47,636 bases of DNA from Novosphingobium sp. FKTRR1 (GTDB lineage: Bacteria; Pseudomonadota; Alphaproteobacteria; Sphingomonadales; Sphingomonadaceae): NCBI RefSeq assembly GCF_020404405.1, contig NZ_JAIZDA010000027.1, positions 1 to 47,636 of the forward strand, in the 5' to 3' direction. The position numbers were made by a program, and so were the translations under genes. The notes under the pieces are model-generated. The model did no database searches. It had not been told where the DNA came from and saw nothing but the letters and a program-made list of their open reading frames with translations. This document shows, piece by piece, positions 42,460 through 47,636 of this stretch. How positions within the stretch are numbered: position 1 is the first letter of the stretch; every line of letters starts with the position of its first letter.

Positions 42460-44415
42460 ATGAAGAAATATCTGGCTGCGGCCTTGATGGCGACACTCGC
42501 CGTGTTCGGCGCCACAGCGCAAACGTCAGCCAACCCGGCGCCATCCGCTGCTCCCATTGCACCCGCCGGGAGAGCCTTGACGGCCGATGACGTCAATGCC
42601 TGGCTTGACGGCTATATGCCTGCGGCGCTTGCGCGGGGCGAAGTTGCGGGCGCGGTCGTTGTCGTGGTCAAGGACGGACAGATATTGACCGAGCGCGGTT
42701 TTGGCGTGTCCGATGTCGCCACAGGCGCGCCGGTCGATCCCAAGCGCACCGCGTTTCGCCCGGGTTCGGTCTCGAAGCTGTTTGCATGGACGGCGGTGAT
42801 GCAACTGGTCGAGCAGGGCAAGCTTAACCTCGATGCCGACGTGAACACGTATCTCGATTACAGGATTCCGCCGCGGGGCGGCAAGCCAATCACGCTGCGC
42901 AATCTGATGACTCATACGCCCGGTTTCGAGGAAATCTTCAAGGGCATGGAGGATCCGAAGCTTCGCAATCCGTCGCTGGGTGCTTTCATGCGCCACCGGT
43001 CGCCTGCCCGCGTGTTCGATGCCGGGACGACGCCCGCTTATTCGAACTATGGCGCGTCGCTGGCGGGCTATATCGTCGAACGCGTCTCGCACGAGCCGTT
43101 CGACGTCTATGTGCAGAACCATATCTTCAAGCCGCTCGACATGCAGAACTCCAGCTTCTCGCTGCCGATGCAAAAGCGCATCCTCGATCTGATGTCGAAG
43201 GGCTATCCCGACGCGACCAAGCCAGCCAAGCCGTTCGAAAACATCGTCGCAACGCCCGCTGGCAACATGGCGGGCACTGGCGACGACATGGCGCATTTCA
43301 TGATCGCGCACTTGCAGGACGGCAAATTCGGCAACACGCAAATCCTGAAGCCTGAGACCGCCCAGCAGATGCACAATTCGCTGACCCAGCTCATGCCGCC
43401 GCTCCACGGGTTTGAGCTTGGCTTCATGGTCAACGACATCAACGGGCACAAGGTCATCGGCCATGGTGGCGATACCGCGCTGTTCCACAGCGGCTTGTGG
43501 CTGTTCATGGGCGAAAATGTCGGCCTTTTCGTCTCGGTCAACAGCTCCGGCGTCAACCACGGGTTCTCGCGGGGGCAGTTGTTCGAGGCCTTTGCCGACC
43601 GCTATTTCCCCGGCGTGCAGAACGATGGCAAGGTCGATGCCAAGACCGCTGCCGAGCACGCGAAGCTGGTTTCGGGCAATTACTATGGCGTGCGGGGCTT
43701 TTTCACGAACTTCCTTTCGCTTGCCGGGCTGATGGGGCAAGTCACGGTAACCACCGACCCCGACGGCACTGTCATCTTCCCGGTGATCCCGCGCGCGAGC
43801 GGCGAGCCGATCCACTACCGCGAAATCGCGCCATTCGTGTGGCGCGCGGTGGGCGGTCATGAGCGTTTCGGTGCAGTGGTCAAGGACGGCAAGGTTGTGC
43901 GCGTCTCGTCCGACAGCTTGGCCGGCTTCATGGTGTTCAACCGCGTGGCCTGGTGGCAGGATGCATCGTGGATCTTGCCGTTCTCTGGGGCAGGTGCACT
44001 GATCGTCATCCTGACCGCCCTTGGCTGGCCGGTGATTGCGCTGGTGCGGCGCCGGCATGGCGCAAAGTTTCCTCTGATCGGCAAGCGGGCCAAGGCATAC
44101 CGCCTTGTGCGTATCGGTGCAGTTGTGGCGCTCATGGCGATTGGCGCCGTCGCTGCCCTGTTTGCCAGCATTTCCGCCGATGGCGGGCTTCAGGCACTGA
44201 CCGAGAACGATTGGCCAATCTTGGTGGTCAGCGGCCTTGTGCTGCTGGGTTTTGGCGGCGGATTGCTGGCGGCGTTCTACAATCTCTACGCCGTGCTGAG
44301 CGAAAAGTCTGGCTGGTTTGCCAAGCTTTGGGGGGGATTGCTCGCACTGTCCTTCGTTGCCTTGCTGTGGTTCGCGCAGCTTGGCGGCTTGCTGACTTTT
44401 TCGACGGACTTCTGA
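42460..44415 (+). CDS. Beta-lactamase-fold serine hydrolase with C-terminal four-helix membrane domain (copy 2)
   Basis: The 651-residue protein starts at the ATG at 42460 directly after GGGGGGATC; the open frame before it runs through the promoter and is not coding. The signal peptide is followed by a catalytic domain with S103-V-S-K106, a Y-S-N and a G-H-G-G motif, then a beta-rich linker and four membrane helices at the end. It is colinear with the gene at 18347-20320 from about residue 40 to the end, and I estimate well over half the residues are identical. Both copies have the same operator in their promoters, so promoter and gene may have been duplicated together. The two copies may hydrolyse different residues of one substrate. 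Confidence 0.88.
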   Translation: MKKYLAAALMATLAVFGATAQTSANPAPSAAPIAPAGRALTADDVNAWLDGYMPAALARGEVAGAVVVVVKDGQILTERGFGVSDVATGAPVDPKRTAFRPGSVSKLFAWTAVMQLVEQGKLNLDADVNTYLDYRIPPRGGKPITLRNLMTHTPGFEEIFKGMEDPKLRNPSLGAFMRHRSPARVFDAGTTPAYSNYGASLAGYIVERVSHEPFDVYVQNHIFKPLDMQNSSFSLPMQKRILDLMSKGYPDATKPAKPFENIVATPAGNMAGTGDDMAHFMIAHLQDGKFGNTQILKPETAQQMHNSLTQLMPPLHGFELGFMVNDINGHKVIGHGGDTALFHSGLWLFMGENVGLFVSVNSSGVNHGFSRGQLFEAFADRYFPGVQNDGKVDAKTAAEHAKLVSGNYYGVRGFFTNFLSLAGLMGQVTVTTDPDGTVIFPVIPRASGEPIHYREIAPFVWRAVGGHERFGAVVKDGKVVRVSSDSLAGFMVFNRVAWWQDASWILPFSGAGALIVILTALGWPVIALVRRRHGAKFPLIGKRAKAYRLVRIGAVVALMAIGAVAALFASISADGGLQALTENDWPILVVSGLVLLGFGGGLLAAFYNLYAVLSEKSGWFAKLWGGLLALSFVALLWFAQLGGLLTFSTDF

Positions 44416-44439
44416 GTAGTTTAGGGAAGGGGCTGACCA

Positions 44440-46647
44440 ATGAGGCCGGTCAATCGGGTAAAAAGTTCGGCGATGGCGGCGCTTCTCGTGCTGGCAGGGT
44501 GCGGACAGCACTCTGCGGGTGATGTGACTGAGGCGCGCTTGCTGGCGGACAAGGGCGATTCCGGTAACTGGCTCACCGGAGGCAACGGCTGGCGCGGCAT
44601 GTACTATTCGGGGCTGCGCGGGATCGATGCCTCCAACGCCAAGCGATTGGGTCTTGCCTGGCAGTACGACCTGAACCAGACCCGCGGGCAGGAAGCGACC
44701 CCGGTCGTTGTCGATGGCGTGCTCTATGTCTCGACCAACTGGGGACATGTCGCGGCCATGGACGCCGAGACCGGCAAGGAGCTGTGGACTTACGACCCGG
44801 AAGTCGATGGCCAATGGGGCCGTTACGCCTGTTGCGACGTCGTCAACCGTGGCGTCGCGGTGGCAAATGGGGTCGTCTATGTCGGCTCGACCGACAACTA
44901 CATGCACGCAATCGACGCCGCCACCGGCAAGCGCTTGTGGAAGGTCGATATTCTCGATGCCGAGGCGCGTGCGAAGCATATGCCTTACACCACGTCGGGT
45001 GCGCCGCAGGTCGCAGGGGATGTCGTGGTCATTGGCAACGGCGGGGCTGACTATGGTGTTCGCGGCTTTGTTCGCGCGTTCGACCTGAAGACCGGTGCGC
45101 GCAAATGGACGTTCTGGGCCGTGCCGCACGACCCGAAGAATGGCCCGCAGGAAAGGCCCTATCTCGACGCTGCGCTAAAGACCTGGGATCCGCAGTCGGA
45201 CTGGAGCAAGGGAGGTGGGGGAACCGCCTGGGATGGCATGGCCTATGATCCCGTGCTGAAATTGCTCTATGTCGGCACGGGCAATGCCAGCCCCTACAAC
45301 TATCTCGACCGCTCGAAAGGCAAAGGCGACAATCTTTACCTCGCCTCGATCGTCGCGATCGATCCAAAGACGGGTGTTCCGCGCTGGCATTATCAGACCG
45401 TGCCGGGCGAATATTGGGACTACACCGCCACTGCAAAGATGATCCTCGCCGACCTCAAGATCGGTGGAAAGACACGGCATGTGTTGATGCAGGCTCCCAA
45501 GGATGGCTTTTTCTATGTCCTGGACCGCGCGACCGGCGAGCTGATTTCGGCCAAGCCCTATACTTATCAGAATTGGGCCAAAGGGATCGATCTCAAGACC
45601 GGACGGCCGATTTTCAATCCCGATGCCAATTACATGAAATCGCCCAAGCTGGTCTATCCATCGATGATTGGCGGGCACAACTGGTATCCGATGTCGTACA
45701 GCCCCGATACCGGTCTGGTTTATATTCCGGTTGTCGATGCGCCGATGATCTATGTCGACATCGCAAAACGCCCGATCAGATCAATTCCGGGCGCATTCAC
45801 CTCCGCCGGCTTGATGGTGGAGGACTATGATCCCAAGGCTCTGCAGTCGATGTTCGGTGATCTGCCCGTGATGGCCGATCTTGCCCGCACCGCAGGTGGT
45901 CCGGGCAAGCCTGCCAGTCAGGGTTTCATTCGCGCGTGGGATCCGGTGCGCGGGCGCGTGGTCTGGCAAACCCGTGCCAGAGCACTGACCGAAGGCGGTG
46001 TCATGTCCACGGCGGGCGGCCTGGTGTTCAGCGGGGACATCACCGGGCATCTGAACATCCGCCGCGCCGATACCGGCGCGCTGGTTCGCTCGATCGATAC
46101 CGGGGGCGCGATCATGGCTGCGCCGATGACCTACACGGTCAAGGGGCAGCAATATGTGGCGATAACCGTCGGCATGGGCGGCGCTGGTAACTGGCTGTTC
46201 GCGCCCGACACGGCCGGATACAAATATGGCAATGAAGGCCGCGTGCTGGCGTTCAAGCTCGATGGCGGACCAGTGCCGCTGCCAAAGCCCGTGCCGCCCG
46301 CCCGCTTCGAAGCTCCGCCGAGGCCGCCTGCGTTCTTGGCCGCAGAAGCGATACGAGGCGAGCTGCTGTTTACGCGCAAGGGCTGCAGTGGCTGCCACGT
46401 CCCCGGACGCGGCCTCGTACCCGATTTGCGCCGGATATCAGACGCAACGCACGAAAACTTCAACAAGATCGTGCTCGAGGGCGCCTATGCATCGATGGGA
46501 ATGGGCAGCTTTGCCGACATCGTGACGCCAGGCGAGGCCAAGGCGATCCACGCTTATATCTCGCGCGAGCAACTGGCGCTCTACAAGCAGGAAACCAACC
46601 CGACGCAGGCCAAGTCGGCCCCCGCGCGTCAGGGGCCTCGCCAGTAA
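44440..46647 (+). CDS. Quinohemoprotein PQQ-dependent dehydrogenase, lipoprotein
   Basis: The 735-residue protein has a lipoprotein signal (L-A-G-C21). An eight-bladed PQQ propeller follows with the vicinal disulfide C131-C132, N282 in G-T-G-N-A-S-P and the catalytic Asp327 in E-Y-W-D-Y-T-A. A C-terminal cytochrome c domain has the heme motif C649-S-G-C652-H653. This is the layout of type II alcohol dehydrogenases, which pass electrons to the respiratory chain. At the Ca-ligand position, where alcohol dehydrogenases have G-G-A-E-Y-G-V-R, it has D204 (G-G-A-D-Y-G-V-R), and G-S-P-W-N is A-S-P-Y-N. No pqq synthesis genes are in the window. It begins 24 bases after the hydrolase and has AAGGGG seven bases upstream. 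Confidence 0.9.
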   Translation: MRPVNRVKSSAMAALLVLAGCGQHSAGDVTEARLLADKGDSGNWLTGGNGWRGMYYSGLRGIDASNAKRLGLAWQYDLNQTRGQEATPVVVDGVLYVSTNWGHVAAMDAETGKELWTYDPEVDGQWGRYACCDVVNRGVAVANGVVYVGSTDNYMHAIDAATGKRLWKVDILDAEARAKHMPYTTSGAPQVAGDVVVIGNGGADYGVRGFVRAFDLKTGARKWTFWAVPHDPKNGPQERPYLDAALKTWDPQSDWSKGGGGTAWDGMAYDPVLKLLYVGTGNASPYNYLDRSKGKGDNLYLASIVAIDPKTGVPRWHYQTVPGEYWDYTATAKMILADLKIGGKTRHVLMQAPKDGFFYVLDRATGELISAKPYTYQNWAKGIDLKTGRPIFNPDANYMKSPKLVYPSMIGGHNWYPMSYSPDTGLVYIPVVDAPMIYVDIAKRPIRSIPGAFTSAGLMVEDYDPKALQSMFGDLPVMADLARTAGGPGKPASQGFIRAWDPVRGRVVWQTRARALTEGGVMSTAGGLVFSGDITGHLNIRRADTGALVRSIDTGGAIMAAPMTYTVKGQQYVAITVGMGGAGNWLFAPDTAGYKYGNEGRVLAFKLDGGPVPLPKPVPPARFEAPPRPPAFLAAEAIRGELLFTRKGCSGCHVPGRGLVPDLRRISDATHENFNKIVLEGAYASMGMGSFADIVTPGEAKAIHAYISREQLALYKQETNPTQAKSAPARQGPRQ

Positions 46648-46678
46648 AAATCTGGCCATATCCCCAGAGGTGCAACGC

Positions 46679-46971
46679 ATGAAAAGTGCATTTTGGCTGG
46701 CGGGTGACGTGGTGACGTTCGCTGGCGACCCGAACAAGTATGTGGTGGCCACTGGCGTTGCCGCGCCGCTCTTGCCGCGCCGGGCCTGCGCCAGGCCATT
46801 CCAGCGGCGGCAACTGCCAAGACCATTGGCAACCCGTTCACGCCCAATTTGTGCTTCGTGCGCACGGCTATCATGCTCGCCAGCCGCCAGCCTGCCCTTC
46901 CGGTGGACCTGAACGGGCGTGGCATGAACACGCCAACGCCAAGGGCTATCCAAAAGCCTTGCATCGTCTAA
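46679..46971 (+). pseudogene. Frameshifted fragment of a P22-coat-like phage capsid gene
   Basis: The frame from the ATG at 46679 gives G-D-V-V-T-F-A-G-D-P-N-K-Y-V-V-A-T-G-V-A-A-P. A second frame from about 46771 gives L-A-A-P-G-L-R-Q-A-I-P-A, then F-T-P-N-L-C-F-V-R-T-A-I-M-L-A-S-R-Q-P-A-L-P-V-D-L-N-G-R-G-M, ending at 46971. The two pieces read as one P22-type major capsid C-terminal portion interrupted by a frameshift near 46770. The start and the last part are also missing. It is a phage remnant between the metabolic cluster and the IS21 element. The family call is from recognition of these stretches and would need a search. Confidence 0.6.
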
Positions 46972-47279
46972 TTCTGTATGCCGTCAATCGACAGGTTGGC
47001 TTTGCCAGTGCCGTTGGGAATGTTGACGCAAACCGTCTTGTCCGACGCCATTTCGAGGTGATGGAGGAGCAACAGCTAGTCGCTGCCGGTGTGCTTGACC
47101 ACAACCTCCGCATCGCATGTACCGCCTATGCGGTGCTCAACCGGACGCCAATGCCGCCTGTTGCCGCACCTGTCACAGCCCCTGAGGCGGAACCGCTGCG
47201 CAAGGTAGCACCGCCCGTCGTGGTCATCAGCGAGCGCGCGCGACCGGACAATCTGCGCGCGCGGCTCGGGCTTAGGTGA
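46959..47279 (+). CDS. Hypothetical phage-associated protein, start uncertain
   Basis: The open frame covers R-L-I-L-Y-A-V-N-R-Q-V-G-F and D-A-N-R-L-V-R-R-H-F-E-V, and ends with a Pro/Ala-rich tail and an R-A-R-L-G-L-R end. Possible starts are the TTG at 46959 and the ATG at 47061; the frame stays open further upstream but overlaps the capsid fragment. I do not recognise a domain. It is followed five bases later by another small ORF, which suggests one phage-type transcription unit. Confidence 0.45.
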   Translation: MHRLILYAVNRQVGFASAVGNVDANRLVRRHFEVMEEQQLVAAGVLDHNLRIACTAYAVLNRTPMPPVAAPVTAPEAEPLRKVAPPVVVISERARPDNLRARLGLR

Positions 47280-47283
47280 CCAC

Positions 47284-47508
47284 ATGAGTCTCCGCGCACT
47301 CCAGCGCCGTGTGAAGCGGATCGAGGACGCGGGGAAGCCGAGACAGTCACCCATTGCTATCTGGTTCGGAAGTTTTGATTCATGGGTTGAGAACGACATT
47401 CTGCCCGCCATCGAAAGCGGGGCGCTGGACCGCGACATTGTTGACGTAGTTGCTGCTCTGCGGGCTTGGGAAACGGACGTGACATGGGGGCGGGCGCATG
47501 CGCGCTGA
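47284..47508 (+). CDS. Small phage-associated hypothetical protein
   Basis: The 74-residue protein opens M-S-L-R-A-L-Q-R-R-V-K-R-I-E and contains I-W-F-G-S-F-D-S-W-V. Small proteins of this look are common in sphingomonad prophage-like regions near packaging genes, but no function is known to me. The IS21 end begins one base after the stop, so the present C-terminus may be set by that insertion. Confidence 0.6.
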   Translation: MSLRALQRRVKRIEDAGKPRQSPIAIWFGSFDSWVENDILPAIESGALDRDIVDVVAALRAWETDVTWGRAHAR

Positions 47509-47516
47509 CTGTGGAC

Positions 47517-47570
47517 CGGCGTGCAAAAGGGACCCCGTTAGCGGGGTGATCGGCGTCTAAAAGGGACCCC
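47517..47570 (+). repeat. Terminal direct repeats of the IS21-type element
   Basis: AAAAGGGACCCC occurs at 47525-47536 and 47559-47570, 34 bases apart. Between them, CCCCGTTAGCGGGG can form a short hairpin. These are probably transposase binding sites. Confidence 0.75.
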
Positions 47571-47621
47571 TCATTCCGATGGTGTAGCGGGCTGCCTGGT
47601 TTTCCAGGTGGCGAGATCGGG

Positions 47622-47636
47622 ATGTTGGTGGTGGAG
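47622..47636 (+). CDS. istA: IstA transposase, first five codons
   Basis: The ATG at 47622 begins M-L-V-V-E, the usual opening of IstA proteins in sphingomonad IS21 elements, then the window ends. The assignment depends on the neighbouring terminal repeats. Confidence 0.5.

Larger units (their letters stand above)
47510..47636 (+). mobile_element. Left end of an IS21-family element
   Basis: TGTGGACC at 47510 starts a typical IS21-type terminus. Two 20-base repeats, C-G-G-C-G-T-N-N followed by AAAAGGGACCCC, lie at 47517-47536 and 47551-47570 (18 of 20 identical), as is usual for multiple transposase sites at IS21 ends. An istA-like start follows at 47622. The rest lies outside the window. Confidence 0.75.

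Noticed and set aside
42526..45129. 867-codon minus-strand open frame
   Set aside because: It lies over the membrane-anchored hydrolase and the PQQ dehydrogenase; no motif or ribosome binding site supports it.
46642..46658. GCCAG-TAAAAAT-CTGGC after the PQQ dehydrogenase as a terminator
   Set aside because: A 5-base stem with no following T-run is too weak to call.

Overview
The window is high-GC alphaproteobacterial DNA. Its gene content (TonB-dependent receptor, many exported amidohydrolases and beta-lactamase-fold hydrolases, GGGGGA-type ribosome binding sites, an isoquinoline-oxidoreductase remnant) points to a sphingomonad such as Novosphingobium, Sphingobium or Sphingomonas; the genus cannot be fixed by eye. 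No RNA genes or CRISPR arrays were seen.

Layout. Positions 1-250: the end of an IS5-type element (start of a transposase) that cuts off an isoquinoline-1-oxidoreductase small-subunit gene. Positions 382-12978 (minus strand): nine tightly coupled genes, in transcription order a DgcN-like DUF1611 protein, a YkvI-type membrane protein, three beta-lactamase-fold hydrolases, an M81 (MlrC-type) metallopeptidase, an S9 peptidase, an amidohydrolase and an esterase. Positions 13213-15570: a TonB receptor with its own promoter and terminator. Positions 15837-20320 (minus): a membrane-anchored beta-lactamase-fold hydrolase, a DgcA-like enolase-superfamily epimerase and a POT peptide transporter. Position 20520: a divergent XRE-cupin regulator. 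Positions 21393-26088 (plus): D-aminoacylase, M28 peptidase, aminotransferase. Positions 26437-46647 (plus): CocE/S15 hydrolase, AAHS-type transporter, D-aminoacylases, esterase, amidohydrolase, SRPBCC protein, PAS-AraC regulator, a 1167-residue indolepyruvate-ferredoxin-oxidoreductase-type fusion, two more beta-lactamase-fold hydrolases and a PQQ/heme dehydrogenase. Positions 46650-47636: a broken phage capsid gene, two small phage-like ORFs and the left end of an IS21 element.

How it may work together (inference). The TonB receptor brings a peptide-like or N-acylated compound into the periplasm. About 18 exported hydrolases, several from families that act on D-amino-acid or N-acyl-D-amino-acid bonds, take it apart. 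The POT, YkvI and AAHS proteins bring fragments into the cytoplasm. The DgcN/DgcA pair would convert D-Glu to N-acetyl-L-Glu; the aminotransferase and the 2-oxoacid oxidoreductase would consume other, perhaps aromatic, residues. At least five promoters (TonB receptor, both membrane-anchored hydrolases, the 21393 operon and the 26437 operon), plus a site before the S9 peptidase, share a TTTTCYRATYRGGAY element, usually between -35 and -10. The XRE-cupin protein beside one of them is the obvious candidate regulator. I propose an IS-bounded catabolic island for a D-amino-acid-containing peptide (peptidoglycan fragment, nonribosomal peptide or acyl-peptide). It recalls the microcystin mlr set (M81 plus beta-lactamase-fold enzymes plus transporter), but no mlrA was found. 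The substrate is not known.
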